In this document: positions 55,240 to 64,000 of the stretch, one piece after another | Numbering within the stretch: the first letter of the stretch is position 1 | Layout of the letters: each line of letters starts with the position of its first letter | Source of the DNA: Pseudomonadota bacterium | Lineage (GTDB): Bacteria > Pseudomonadota > Gammaproteobacteria > Burkholderiales > Rhodocyclaceae | Length of the DNA: 64,000 bases | Direction of reading: 5' to 3' | Assembly (NCBI GenBank): GCA_018262195.1 | Contig: JAGTRS010000015.1 | Span: 1 to 64,000 of the forward strand | Notes under the pieces: generated by a model | What the model was told of the DNA's origin: nothing | The model's input: only the letters and a program-made list of their open reading frames with translations | The model's database searches: none | Program-made: the position numbers and the translations under genes

Positions 55240-56028
55240 TTGTCCGAAGTCGCCAGCGGGTCTGCGAAAGCACCCGGCTCCATTCAGGTCATCGAGCGCA
55301 TGATGTCGCTGCTCGACGCCCTCGCCGCGTCTCCGGAGGCTGCAAGCCTGAAGCAACTGGCCCAGGCCACCGATCTCCATCCTTCGACAGCGCACCGCAT
55401 TCTGGCAGCGATGTGCAATGCGCGCTTTGTCGAACGTCAAGATGCTGGCACTTATCGCCTCGGTATCCGCCTGCTGGAACTGGGCGGGATCGTCAAATCG
55501 CGGATCAACATGCGGGAAGTCGCCCTTCCCTTCATGCAGGAACTGCACGAAAAAATCGGCGAAGCGATCAACCTTGGCGCCCGCCACGACGACGACATCG
55601 TCTATCTCGAACGCACTTCCTCCGGCCGCGCCCTCGTTCGCGTCGTCTATCTGGTCGGTGGTCGCGCCCCGCTGCACCTGACCTCACTCGGCAAGCTGTT
55701 CCTGGCCGCCGAAAGCCCGCAAAAAGTTCGCGACTACGCCAAGCGTACCGGCCTGCCCGGCAAGACGCCGCACTCGCTGACCACCCTGACGGCGCTTGAG
55801 AAAGAGCTCGACAAGGTGCGCCGGCATGGCGTTGCCTATGACGACGAAGAAGCCGAAATGGGCCTGAAGTGCGTCGCCGCCCCAATCTACGATCACGACG
55901 GCGAAGTCGTTGCGGCACTTTCGGTTTCAGCCCCGGCCGACCGGCACGATCCCGACTGGGCTCGCCAGGTCAAGCAAACGGCCGACGCCGTCTCCCACAC
56001 TCTCGGCTACACCGGCCCAAAAAGATAA
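55240..56028 (+). CDS. IclR-family transcriptional regulator of the lactate operon
   Basis: 262-residue IclR protein with an N-terminal helix-turn-helix (SLKQLAQATDLHPSTAHRIL) and a C-terminal effector domain (INLGARHDDDIVYLERT, LTSLGKLFLAAESPQ, EMGLKCVAAPIYDHDGEVVA). The start is a TTG at 55240, preceded by GGA. It is divergent from lutA and likely controls that operon in response to lactate or pyruvate; this is inferred from position. Confidence 0.92.
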   Translation: MSEVASGSAKAPGSIQVIERMMSLLDALAASPEAASLKQLAQATDLHPSTAHRILAAMCNARFVERQDAGTYRLGIRLLELGGIVKSRINMREVALPFMQELHEKIGEAINLGARHDDDIVYLERTSSGRALVRVVYLVGGRAPLHLTSLGKLFLAAESPQKVRDYAKRTGLPGKTPHSLTTLTALEKELDKVRRHGVAYDDEEAEMGLKCVAAPIYDHDGEVVAALSVSAPADRHDPDWARQVKQTADAVSHTLGYTGPKR

Positions 56029-56049
56029 AGGCCGCTCGCGGCGGCCTTT
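56027..56049. terminator. Bidirectional hairpin between IclR gene and PBP7 gene
   Basis: Stem AAAGGCCGC (56027-56035) with GCGGCCTTT (56041-56049). On the minus strand it is followed by ATCTTTTTGG, so it is a good terminator for the leftward gene and weaker for the rightward gene. Confidence 0.75.
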
Positions 56050-56069
56050 GAGTTGCTACGCTCCGGAGA

Positions 56070-57137
56070 TTAAGCCGGGCGTCGTCCTGTTCCCAGACCA
56101 GCACTCTCCATCCAGCGCTTGATCCGGTTGGCATCACCAACCCGGGTCATCTTGCCATTCGAATCGAGTAGCACAATCACCACCGGCTTGTCGGCCACGC
56201 GTGCCTGCATCACCAGACAACGCCCCGCTTCGGAAATATAACCGGTCTTCGAAACGCCGATTTCCCAGTTATCGCTGCGCACCAGCGCATTGGTGTTGTG
56301 GAAGTCGCGGATGCGTCCGTTCAGTTCGACCTTGGCTTCGGCGGTCGTCGAATACTGGCGAATTTCCGGATAGCGCGCTGCAGCCGCCACCATGCGGGCC
56401 AGATCGTGCGCCGTCGAGACGTTGTTACTCGACAGACCGGTCGGCTCTTCAAATCGCGAGTTGTACATACCCAAGGCTTGCGCCTTCTTGTTCATCGCCT
56501 GAACAAAAGCGTGCAGGCCGCCAGGGTAATGCCGGCCCAAAGAGTTGGCCGCACGATTCTCCGACGACATCAGCGCCAGCAGCATGGCTGCTTCACGGGT
56601 CATGGTTGTGCCAACCGGCAGACGCGAACGTGTCCCTTTCAGGCCATCCACATCGGCATCACCAATGGCGATGACTTCCTGCAGATCAAGTTTGGCATCC
56701 AGAACAACCATGGCGGTCATCAGCTTGGAAATGGAGGCGATCGGCACGACCAGATCCGGCTGCTTTTCGATCATGGCCTGACCGGTATTCTGATCAATGA
56801 CCAGCGCCGAGGCCGAATAGAGCGCCAGACGCGTCGGATCCATGTCCATCATCGAAGCGTGACGAATCGGCTTGGCTGCCGAGTGCGCCGCCGCCACTTT
56901 TCCGGCATGTCGCGACGGGGCAGCAGCCTTCTTGGTCGGCGCAGCCTTGGCGGCTGACTTGGCAGCATGTTTGCTGCCCGATTTAGCAGCCAGCGGCGCC
57001 TTGTGTGCGCCCTTGGACGCTACCTTTTTTGCTGTCTGCTGCTCGGATCTCTTCGCCGTCGCAGCCTCGACTGGCGCTTGCATGCCCACGCCCAACAAAG
57101 CGCTGACCAGCAAGGCGGCCTTCAATTTGTGTTTCAT
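56070..57137 (-). CDS. pbpG: D-alanyl-D-alanine endopeptidase, PBP7-type
   Basis: 355-residue exported penicillin-binding protein. The signal peptide is MKHKLKAALLVSALLGVGMQ, then a long Ala/Lys-rich linker (about residues 27-95) and a transpeptidase-like domain. Active-site motifs are PIASISKLM (Ser135, Lys138), SSENRAANSLGRHYPGG and SKTGYISEAGRC. It cuts peptidoglycan cross-links. The linker is longer and richer in Ala/Lys than in E. coli PBP7. The gene is solitary. Confidence 0.92.
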   Translation of the reverse strand: MKHKLKAALLVSALLGVGMQAPVEAATAKRSEQQTAKKVASKGAHKAPLAAKSGSKHAAKSAAKAAPTKKAAAPSRHAGKVAAAHSAAKPIRHASMMDMDPTRLALYSASALVIDQNTGQAMIEKQPDLVVPIASISKLMTAMVVLDAKLDLQEVIAIGDADVDGLKGTRSRLPVGTTMTREAAMLLALMSSENRAANSLGRHYPGGLHAFVQAMNKKAQALGMYNSRFEEPTGLSSNNVSTAHDLARMVAAAARYPEIRQYSTTAEAKVELNGRIRDFHNTNALVRSDNWEIGVSKTGYISEAGRCLVMQARVADKPVVIVLLDSNGKMTRVGDANRIKRWMESAGLGTGRRPA

Positions 57138-57242
57138 TCACTATCTCCTGCCAACATCGGGCAAAGTTTACCTTACTTTAGCAGGAGATATAGAAATATC
57201 AATAAAAAATAGATAGATACAACAACAACTTAAAGCAGCCGA

Positions 57243-59522
57243 TCACACCGCATCGACGACGGTCAGCGCAGTCATATTGACGATGCGGCGAACAGTTGCC
57301 GTCGGCGTCAGAATATTGACCGGCTTGGCGGCTCCCAGCAGGATAGGACCAATGGTCAGGTTATCCCCCGCCGCCACCTTCAGCAAGTTAAAGGAGATAT
57401 TAGCCGCATCCAGTGTCGGCATGATCAACAGGTTGGCCTGTCCCTTCAAGCGGGAATTCGGGAAGGCAGCCTGACGAATACGCTCATCCAGCGCGGCATC
57501 ACCGTGCATTTCGCCTTCGACTTCCAGTTCCGGCGCCCGCCGGTTGAGTTGCGCCAGTACGTCGCGCATCTTGACCGAGGTCGGCGTGTCTTCAGTGCCG
57601 AAAGTCGAGTGCGAAAGCAACGCGACCTTGGGCACAATACCGAAATTGCGGATTTCTTCGGCCGCCAGCAAGGTCATGTCAGCCAACTGTTCGGCTGTCG
57701 GATCGTAGTTGACGTAGGTATCACCGATAAATACGGTGCGCTCTGGCAACATCAGCAGATTCATCGCGTAATAACGATCATGGTCCGCACGCGTACCAAT
57801 CACGCTTTGCACATACTCGCGATGCGTCTCATGGCGCCCGAAGGTGCCGCAGATCAGACCGTCAGCATAACCCAGTCGAACCATCAGCGAACCGTACAGC
57901 GTATTGCGCCGACGGACTTCGCGTCTGGCATAGTCGGGCGAAACGCCCTTGCGCTCCATCAGGCCATGATAAGTCCGCCAGAACTCTTCGTAATGCTCGT
58001 CGAAGAATGCCGAGTTATCTGAATGGACAACCTCAAAATCCTCGCCTTCGCGAATACGCAGCCCGGCGACTTCGATCCGGCGATTGATTTCAGCATGACG
58101 CCCAATCAGGATTGGCCAAGCAATGCCTTCATCACGGACCACCTGCACAGCACGCAGCACGCGCTCGTCCTCACCTTCAGCGAAGACGATCCGTTTCGGC
58201 GCCATCTTGGCCTGCGAGAAGACCGGCTTCATGATCATGCCGGAGTGGTAAACGAATTCATTCAGGCCCTGAATGTAGGCATCCCAGTCCTTGATCGGAC
58301 GGGTAGCAACACCTGAATCCATACCCGCCTTGGCCACGGCCGGGGCAATCTTGACGATCAGGCGCGGGTCGAACGGATTCGGAATCAGATATTCGGGACC
58401 AAAGCTGGCGACCTTCTCGCCATAGGCACGGGCCGCGACTTCCGACTGCTCGGCGCGGGCCAGTTCGGCGATCGCCTTGACGGCGGCCATCTTCATTTCT
58501 TCGGTAATCGTCGTCGCACCAACATCGAGCGCGCCGCGGAAAATGAAAGGGAAGCACAGGACGTTGTTGACCTGGTTCGGGTAGTCCGAGCGACCGGTAC
58601 AGATAATGGCGTCGTTACGGACGCTCTTGACCAGTTCCGGCGAAATTTCTGGCGTCGGATTGGCCAGCGCCATGATCAGCGGATTCGCCGCCATCTTGGC
58701 CACCATTTCCGGCTTCAGTACGCCACCGGCCGACAGGCCGAGGAAGACGTCGGCATCGGCGATCACTTCACCCAGCGTCCGGGCATCGGTCACCTTGGTA
58801 TAGCGCGCCTTGATCTCGTCCATTTCTTCGACACGGCCTTCATAGACCAGACCCTTGATGTCGGTCACCCAGATGTTGGCTGGCGGCGCACCGAGCATGA
58901 CCAGCAGGTCAAGACAGGCCAAGGCGGCAGCACCGGCTCCGGAGGTGACGATCTTGACCTTGGACAGATCCTTGCCGATCAGATGCAGGCCATTGAGAAT
59001 TGCAGCGCCGACAACAATGGCGGTGCCATGCTGGTCGTCATGGAAGACGGGGATCTTCATCCGTTCGCGCAGCTTCTTTTCGATGTAGAAGCACTCGGGC
59101 GCTTTGATGTCTTCCAAGTTGATGCCACCAAAGGTCGGCTCCAGCGAGGCGATGGTATCGATCAGTTTGTCCGGGTCGCGCTCTTCAATTTCGATATCGA
59201 AGACATCGATATTGGCGAATTTCTTGAAGAGTACGCCCTTGCCCTCCATGACCGGCTTGGCGGCAAGCGGGCCAATCGCGCCAAGGCCAAGAACGGCGGT
59301 GCCGTTGGTGATCACACCAACCAGATTGGCGCGTGAGGTCAGCGTGCTGGCTTCGCGTGGATCAGCAACGATCTCCTCGCAGGCAAATGCGACTCCGGGC
59401 GAATAAGCCAACGAAAGATCGTATTGATTGGTCAGCTGTTTGATTGGGGTAACCGCAATCTTGCCCGGCTTGGGCTCGCGGTGATAGTAGAGCGCTGCTT
59501 CACGTAGTTGGCGAGAATCCAT
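57243..59522 (-). CDS. maeB: NADP-dependent malic enzyme (malic + phosphotransacetylase-like)
   Basis: 759-residue multidomain enzyme. The N-terminal half is malic enzyme ([40 protein letters not shown]), which decarboxylates malate to pyruvate. The C-terminal half is phosphotransacetylase-like ([30 protein letters not shown]), which is regulatory in MaeB. The start at 59522 ([11 protein letters not shown]) is favoured by a GGAGA ribosome site just upstream, which itself overlaps an earlier ATG. It is divergent from pckG. Confidence 0.96.
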   Translation of the reverse strand: MDSRQLREAALYYHREPKPGKIAVTPIKQLTNQYDLSLAYSPGVAFACEEIVADPREASTLTSRANLVGVITNGTAVLGLGAIGPLAAKPVMEGKGVLFKKFANIDVFDIEIEERDPDKLIDTIASLEPTFGGINLEDIKAPECFYIEKKLRERMKIPVFHDDQHGTAIVVGAAILNGLHLIGKDLSKVKIVTSGAGAAALACLDLLVMLGAPPANIWVTDIKGLVYEGRVEEMDEIKARYTKVTDARTLGEVIADADVFLGLSAGGVLKPEMVAKMAANPLIMALANPTPEISPELVKSVRNDAIICTGRSDYPNQVNNVLCFPFIFRGALDVGATTITEEMKMAAVKAIAELARAEQSEVAARAYGEKVASFGPEYLIPNPFDPRLIVKIAPAVAKAGMDSGVATRPIKDWDAYIQGLNEFVYHSGMIMKPVFSQAKMAPKRIVFAEGEDERVLRAVQVVRDEGIAWPILIGRHAEINRRIEVAGLRIREGEDFEVVHSDNSAFFDEHYEEFWRTYHGLMERKGVSPDYARREVRRRNTLYGSLMVRLGYADGLICGTFGRHETHREYVQSVIGTRADHDRYYAMNLLMLPERTVFIGDTYVNYDPTAEQLADMTLLAAEEIRNFGIVPKVALLSHSTFGTEDTPTSVKMRDVLAQLNRRAPELEVEGEMHGDAALDERIRQAAFPNSRLKGQANLLIMPTLDAANISFNLLKVAAGDNLTIGPILLGAAKPVNILTPTATVRRIVNMTALTVVDAV

Positions 59523-59766
59523 ATTTGTCTCCATTTTGTATCGTGAAATGCCATTTCGAATCGCGGAAAATAATACCATGCAACAGCACATCAAGCACCT
59601 TCGGGAATCACTTAGAGGTGCAAAGTCAAGTAGATGTTTACCCTAAGATGATGCATAATTACGGGCTTCCCAGCCGACGGCCCCTAGCCGCTTTCAGTCT
59701 TGGTGGCAGCTCCCGGCGACTGGCGCAAAGTTTATCTATTTCAGTAACTTGGAGAGAGACACCGCC

Positions 59767-61611
59767 ATGACCGCACCGCTGAATGCACCTGACTACGTCA
59801 AACATGAAGGCCTGAAGAAATGGGTCGCCGAAATCGCCGCCCTGACCCAGCCGGCCCGTATCCACTGGGCTGACGGCTCGCAGGAAGAGTATGACCGCCT
59901 GTGCGCTGAAATGGTAGAGGCCGGCACGCTGATCAAACTCAACGAAAAGAAGCGTCCGAACTCTTACCTCGCCTTCTCCGACCCGTCCGATGTGGCACGC
60001 GTCGAAGACCGCACCTATATCTGTTCCGCCAAGAAGGAAGACGCCGGCCCGACCAATAACTGGGAAGAGCCTGCCGTCATGCGCGAAAAGCTGAACGGCA
60101 TCTTCAAGGGCTGCATGAAGGGTCGCACGATGTATGTGATCCCGTTCAGCATGGGTCCGCTCGGTTCGCCGATCGCCCATATCGGCTTTGAAATCACCGA
60201 CTCTGCCTACGTCGTGACCAACATGCGCACGATGACCCGCATGGGCAAGAAAGTCTTCGACGTGCTCGGTACCGATGGCGAATTTGTCCCATGTATCCAC
60301 ACCGTCGGCGCCCCCCTCGAGCCGGGCCAGCAGGATGCAAAGTGGCCATGCAACCCGACCGTCAAGTACATCGTCCATTACCCGGAAACCCGTGAAATCT
60401 GGTCCTACGGTTCCGGTTACGGCGGCAACGCCCTGCTCGGCAAGAAGTGCTTCGCACTGCGCATCGCCTCCAACATGGCGCGTGATCAGGGCTGGCTGGC
60501 CGAACACATGCTGATCCTCGGCGTTGAATCCCCGGAAGGTGAAAAGAGCTACGTTGCTGCCGCCTTCCCGTCGGCCTGCGGCAAGACCAACTTCGCCATG
60601 CTGATCCCGCCGAAGACCCTGGACGGCTGGAAGATCACCACCATAGGCGACGACATCGCCTGGATCAAGCCGCGTGTCGACAAGGATGGCGTCACCCGCT
60701 TCTACGCCATCAACCCGGAAGCCGGCTTCTTCGGCGTCGCTCCGGGCACCTCCGAAAAGACCAACTTCAACGCGCTGGCCACGTTGAAGGAAAACATCAT
60801 CTTCACCAACGTTGCACTGACCGACGACGGCGATGTGTGGTGGGAAGGCCTGACCAAGGAAGCTCCGGCTCACCTGATCGACTGGCAAGGCAACGACTGG
60901 ACGCCGGAAGACGGCAAGGCCGGCAAGAAGGCGGCCCACGCAAACTCCCGCTTCACTGCCCCGGCCAGCCAGTGCCCGTCCGTAGACAGCGCCTGGGAAG
61001 ATCCGGCTGGCGTGCCGATTTCCGCCTTCATCTTCGGCGGCCGTCGCGCTACCACCGTACCGCTGGTCTATGAGGCCTTCAACTGGAACTACGGCGTCTA
61101 CATGGCCGCCACCCTCGGCTCCGAAACCACCGCTGCCGCTTTCGGCCAGCAGGGTGTTGTCCGTCGCGATCCGTTTGCCATGCTGCCGTTCTGCGGTTAC
61201 CACATGGGCGACTACTTCAACCATTGGCTGAAGATGGGCAAGACCGTCGATGCCGCCCCGAAGATCTTCTGCGTGAACTGGTTCCGCATGAACGAAAAGG
61301 GCGAATTCATGTGGCCGGGCTTCGGCGACAACATGCGCGTTCTGAAGTGGATCGTTCAGCGCTGCAAGGGCACTGTTACCGCCAAGGAAACCGCGCTGGG
61401 CTGGATGCCGCAATTTGAAGACATCGACTGGACCGGTCTGGACATCAGCAAGAACGAGTTCAACAGCCTGACCAACATCGATGCCGACGCCTGGAAATCC
61501 GAGCTAGCCGGCCACAAGGAGTGGTTCGACAGCATGGGCGAAAAGCTGCCGCGTGAATTCACCCTGAAGCGTGAACTGTTCGAAATGGCATTGTTCAAGA
61601 ACGCTGATTAA
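59767..61611 (+). CDS. pckG: Phosphoenolpyruvate carboxykinase (GTP)
   Basis: 614-residue GTP-type PEPCK, which turns oxaloacetate into PEP. Motifs include the P-loop [18 protein letters not shown] with the active Cys, kinase-2 [12 protein letters not shown] and [20 protein letters not shown]. Length is typical. The ATG at 59767 follows a GGAGAG ribosome site. With malic enzyme next door it can link C4 acids to gluconeogenesis. Confidence 0.97.
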   Translation: MTAPLNAPDYVKHEGLKKWVAEIAALTQPARIHWADGSQEEYDRLCAEMVEAGTLIKLNEKKRPNSYLAFSDPSDVARVEDRTYICSAKKEDAGPTNNWEEPAVMREKLNGIFKGCMKGRTMYVIPFSMGPLGSPIAHIGFEITDSAYVVTNMRTMTRMGKKVFDVLGTDGEFVPCIHTVGAPLEPGQQDAKWPCNPTVKYIVHYPETREIWSYGSGYGGNALLGKKCFALRIASNMARDQGWLAEHMLILGVESPEGEKSYVAAAFPSACGKTNFAMLIPPKTLDGWKITTIGDDIAWIKPRVDKDGVTRFYAINPEAGFFGVAPGTSEKTNFNALATLKENIIFTNVALTDDGDVWWEGLTKEAPAHLIDWQGNDWTPEDGKAGKKAAHANSRFTAPASQCPSVDSAWEDPAGVPISAFIFGGRRATTVPLVYEAFNWNYGVYMAATLGSETTAAAFGQQGVVRRDPFAMLPFCGYHMGDYFNHWLKMGKTVDAAPKIFCVNWFRMNEKGEFMWPGFGDNMRVLKWIVQRCKGTVTAKETALGWMPQFEDIDWTGLDISKNEFNSLTNIDADAWKSELAGHKEWFDSMGEKLPREFTLKRELFEMALFKNAD

Positions 61612-61632
61612 TTTCAGTTCTTGCTATGATCG

Positions 61633-61658
61633 ACGGCCACCTCAGGGTGGCCGTTTTA
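61633..61658 (+). terminator. Rho-independent terminator after pckG
   Basis: Stem ACGGCCACC (61633-61641) with GGTGGCCGT (61646-61654), loop TCAG, followed by TTTAC. It lies 22 nt after the pckG stop and before the aminotransferase. Confidence 0.8.
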
Positions 61659-61672
61659 CTTTGGAGACCCGC

Positions 61673-62833
61673 ATGTACCGCCCCGCCCAACGCCTTGCCG
61701 ATATTGAGCCTTTCCACGTCGTCGAATTGCTGACCCGTGCTCGACAGCTCGAAGCCGAGGGGCGCGACATCATTCACATGGAAGTTGGCGAGCCTGACTT
61801 CCCGACGCCAGAGCCCATCGCCAAGGCAGCGACCAATGCGATAAAAAGCGGGAAAACGCTCTACACCCAGGCCCTTGGCCTGCCCGAATTGCGCGAGGCA
61901 ATCAGCCGGTTTTACGACCAGCGCTATGGGGTTTCAGTACCAGCCAGCCGCATTGCCGTCACCAACGGGGCCTCCGGTGCGCTGAACCTGGCCTTTGCCT
62001 GCTTGGCCGACCCGGGTAGCGAATGGCTACTGACCGACCCCGGCTACCCATGCAACCGACACATCCTTCGGGCATTCGAAGGACGGCCGCAGAATATTCC
62101 GGTCGGCCCCGAGACCAATTTTCAGCCGACGCCGGAACTGCTACGCCAGCACTGGAAACAGAGCACTGCCGGCCTGCTGGTTGCCTCTCCGGCCAACCCG
62201 ACCGGCACCTTGCTCACGCTCCCGGAGATCGCCGGACTGGCTGAAGTCTGCCGCGATAAGAACGGGCATTTCCTGGTCGATGAGATTTACCACGGCTTGA
62301 CCTACGAGATTGAAGCCCCAACCGCCTGCGCTGCCGGCGACGATATCTGGGTCATCAACAGTTTTTCCAAGTACTTCCAGATGACTGGCTGGCGCCTTGG
62401 CTGGATGGTCATTCCCGAAGCCTATGTCCGCGATGTCGAAAAATTGGCCCAGAACCTCACGCTCTGCCCCTCGACACCAGCCCAGCATGCCGCACTGGCA
62501 GCCTTCGAGCCGGAAACCATCGCCATCCTCGAAAGCCGGCGCAGCGAATTCCGGCGCCGTCGTGACTTCCTTGCCCCGGCGCTGGAGGCGATCGGTTTCC
62601 GCATCACGGCCCGCCCTGAAGGCGCCTTCTATCTGTATTGCGATTGCTCGGCGCTGGCCGATGACAGCTTCGCGCTTGCCAAGGATCTGCTGGAAAAGAC
62701 CGGGGTTGCCGCCACACCCGGCCTCGATTTCGGCAGCAACCAGCCGGAAAAGCACATCCGCTTCGCCTACACCACCGGGGTTGAGCGGCTCGCCGAGGCT
62801 GTCGAACGATTAGGTGCTTATTTCGGCCGGTAA
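61673..62833 (+). CDS. PLP-dependent class I/II aminotransferase
   Basis: 386-residue aminotransferase. The PLP Lys is in NSFSKYFQMTGWRLGW, with ASPANPTGTLL and VDEIYHGLTYE for the pyridine and phosphate contacts. It resembles the aspartate/alanine-aminotransferase group; the substrate is not known. The ATG at 61673 was chosen since the upstream open frame runs through a terminator. Its last 24 bp overlap the convergent ampD gene. Confidence 0.9.
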   Translation: MYRPAQRLADIEPFHVVELLTRARQLEAEGRDIIHMEVGEPDFPTPEPIAKAATNAIKSGKTLYTQALGLPELREAISRFYDQRYGVSVPASRIAVTNGASGALNLAFACLADPGSEWLLTDPGYPCNRHILRAFEGRPQNIPVGPETNFQPTPELLRQHWKQSTAGLLVASPANPTGTLLTLPEIAGLAEVCRDKNGHFLVDEIYHGLTYEIEAPTACAAGDDIWVINSFSKYFQMTGWRLGWMVIPEAYVRDVEKLAQNLTLCPSTPAQHAALAAFEPETIAILESRRSEFRRRRDFLAPALEAIGFRITARPEGAFYLYCDCSALADDSFALAKDLLEKTGVAATPGLDFGSNQPEKHIRFAYTTGVERLAEAVERLGAYFGR

Positions 62834-63379
62834 TTCCAGACCCGGGAAGCGGGAACGCAGGCCTGCCCAATCGAAATATCGCCCCGGATCGGTCTTTCGC
62901 CCGGGGGCAACATGGCAATGGCCGGCGATCGCCAGAATCGGGTAGTGCGCACGCAAGGCGTCCAGCAAGCCCCACAATGAGGTGTATTGCTCGGCGGTAT
63001 AAGGGTGGCTGTCCGAGCCTTCCAGCTCGATACCCACCGAGTAATCGTTACAGTTGTCACGCTCGCACCAGCACGACTGCCCGGCATGCCAGGCCCGCTG
63101 GTCGCAGCCAACGAACTGGATGACTCGACCATTCCGCCGGACATAGAAATGCGCGGATACCTGCAAGTCGGAAATGGTCGAAAAATACGGGTGAGCGTCA
63201 GGATTCAGCCGATTGAGAAAAAAGTCCTCGACCCAGTCGCCACCGAACTCATCGGGCGGAAGACTGATGTTGTGAATCACCACCAGGGATACCGCTTCAC
63301 CAGCCGGTCGTTCGCCAAAATTCGGCGATGGCAGCCAATCAGCTCCCTCCAGCCAGCCGTTTGCCTGCCACCCCATCAC
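62810..63379 (-). CDS. ampD: 1,6-anhydro-N-acetylmuramyl-L-alanine amidase AmpD
   Basis: 189-residue amidase for peptidoglycan recycling. Features are LVVIHNISLPPDEFGG (Zn-ligand His36), AWHAGQSCW, SVGIELEGSDSHPYTAEQY and AIAGHCHVAPGRKTDPG (second His and Asp). No signal peptide is present, as expected for a cytoplasmic enzyme. Its start overlaps the pilR stop by 4 nt (ATGA), so the pair are translationally coupled. Confidence 0.95.
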   Translation of the reverse strand: MMGWQANGWLEGADWLPSPNFGERPAGEAVSLVVIHNISLPPDEFGGDWVEDFFLNRLNPDAHPYFSTISDLQVSAHFYVRRNGRVIQFVGCDQRAWHAGQSCWCERDNCNDYSVGIELEGSDSHPYTAEQYTSLWGLLDALRAHYPILAIAGHCHVAPGRKTDPGRYFDWAGLRSRFPGLELPAEIST

Positions 63380-64000
63380 TCGATGCCCAGACGCTCAAGC
63401 CGGTAGCGCATGGAGCGGAAGGTCACACCAAGGAGTCGAGCCGCTGCCGTACGGTTCCCCTCTGCCTTCTGCAAGGCTTCCAGAATGGCCTGACGTTCAA
63501 GGCGATTCAGATACTCATCCAACGTTTCGCTGCCACGCCCCGGCGCTTCGCCACCCGGCATTTCCTCAGGACCAAGATGCAGGTCGTCGACTTCGATGGT
63601 GTCGCCGGCACAAAGCGCTGTCGCACGCTCCAGGATGTTCTCCAGCTCGCGCACATTGCCGGGAAAGGAATAGTACTCCAGCGCTTTCAGCGCGCCGCTT
63701 GAAAGCTTCGGCGTTGCATCCCCGAAAACTCGCCGCAGGATGGCATCAACCAGCGGCGCAATATCCTCCAGGCGCTCACGCAACGGTGGCATGCGGAGTT
63801 CAATCACGTTCAGCCGGTAATACAAGTCCTGCCGGAAGCCCCCCTTCTCCACCAGATCGCGCAGATTGCGATGGGTCGCACAGATGATCCGGACATCGAC
63901 CGGCTCCTCGGCCACGCTCCCCACCTTGCGCACCCGCTTTTCCTGAATGGCACGCAACAGCTTGACCTGCATGGCCAGAGGCAGATCAGCCACTTCATCG
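63376..64000 (-). CDS. pilR: Sigma-54 response regulator PilR, 5' part beyond window
   Basis: Only the C-terminal 208 residues are visible. They hold the end of the AAA+ domain (DEVADLPLAMQVKLLRAIQE, DVRIICATHRNLRDLVEKGG, RQDLYYRLNVIELRMPPLRE) and a Fis-type helix-turn-helix (NRTAAARLLGVTFRSMRYRL). The sequence is the PilR/NtrC type that controls type IV pilin; the receiver and GAFTGA lie outside. PilR is the best call because of the C-terminal match and the ampD neighbour, as in other Rhodocyclales. Confidence 0.88.
   Translation of the reverse strand, partial: DEVADLPLAMQVKLLRAIQEKRVRKVGSVAEEPVDVRIICATHRNLRDLVEKGGFRQDLYYRLNVIELRMPPLRERLEDIAPLVDAILRRVFGDATPKLSSGALKALEYYSFPGNVRELENILERATALCAGDTIEVDDLHLGPEEMPGGEAPGRGSETLDEYLNRLERQAILEALQKAEGNRTAAARLLGVTFRSMRYRLERLGIE

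Noticed and set aside
1..64000. CRISPR arrays, IS elements or prophage genes
   Set aside because: No regularly spaced repeats, transposases, integrases or phage structural proteins were seen in the frames read.

Overview
The window reads as chromosomal DNA of a facultatively respiring, flagellated betaproteobacterium, most likely Rhodocyclales (Dechloromonas/Azonexus-like). The reasons are a cbb3 oxidase locus with FNR/ANR-type sites, a motAB-che operon, a PEP-CTERM protein, PAS-GGDEF-EAL signalling proteins, pilR next to ampD, and strongly G/C-ending codons in most genes. The genus is an inference from gene content and protein style; no 16S gene is present.

Layout. 1-8040: one leftward motility/chemotaxis operon (motA, motB, an MCP-like transducer, cheY, cheA, cheW and an MCP cut by the left edge). 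8218-9409: a Nudix hydrolase and a TonB-like protein, convergent. 9442-17856: the cbb3 cytochrome oxidase locus, all leftward: ccoI-ccoS (maturation), ccoN-O-Q-P (structural), then ccoG-ccoH-DUF3149, with hairpin terminators between the units and candidate ANR boxes before ccoN and ccoG. 17914-20214: an SDR dehydrogenase, a REC-GGDEF protein and a small membrane protein. 20599-20674: tRNA-Thr(CGT). 20977-28194: murJ, a PEBP-family protein, a TolC-like protein with an extra C-terminal domain, an OmpR-type two-component pair and a divergent EF-hand protein.

28225-31831 is a five-gene arsenic operon (arsR-arsC-ACR3-permease-thioredoxin-like) whose arsR start codon sits inside a perfect 16-bp inverted repeat. 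32015-33789 is an AT-richer patch with a SET-domain gene coupled to an unknown membrane protein. 34119-37198: a sigma-54 activator divergent from a second ccoG. 37256-41560: an alpha/beta hydrolase, a TDT transporter, a Pit phosphate transporter with its PhoU-like partner, and an acyltransferase. 41729-42460: a PEP-CTERM protein. 42647-47590: a defence-like cluster with a single-chain MmeI-type restriction-modification enzyme, a translationally coupled NERD-domain membrane protein, and a higBA toxin-antitoxin pair.

47616-50624: an S4 RNA-binding protein and a triple-PAS GGDEF-EAL protein. 50695-56028: a lactate-utilisation operon (lutA-lutB-ALDH fragment-hydroxyacid dehydrogenase-lutC) divergent from an IclR regulator. 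56070-64000: a PBP7-type endopeptidase, NADP-malic enzyme, GTP-dependent PEP carboxykinase, an aminotransferase, ampD, and pilR cut by the right edge. The metabolic genes fit growth on organic acids: lactate oxidation feeds pyruvate, and malic enzyme and PEPCK link C4 acids to pyruvate and PEP. The cbb3 oxidase gives high-affinity terminal oxidation. No IS element, CRISPR array or rRNA operon was recognised.
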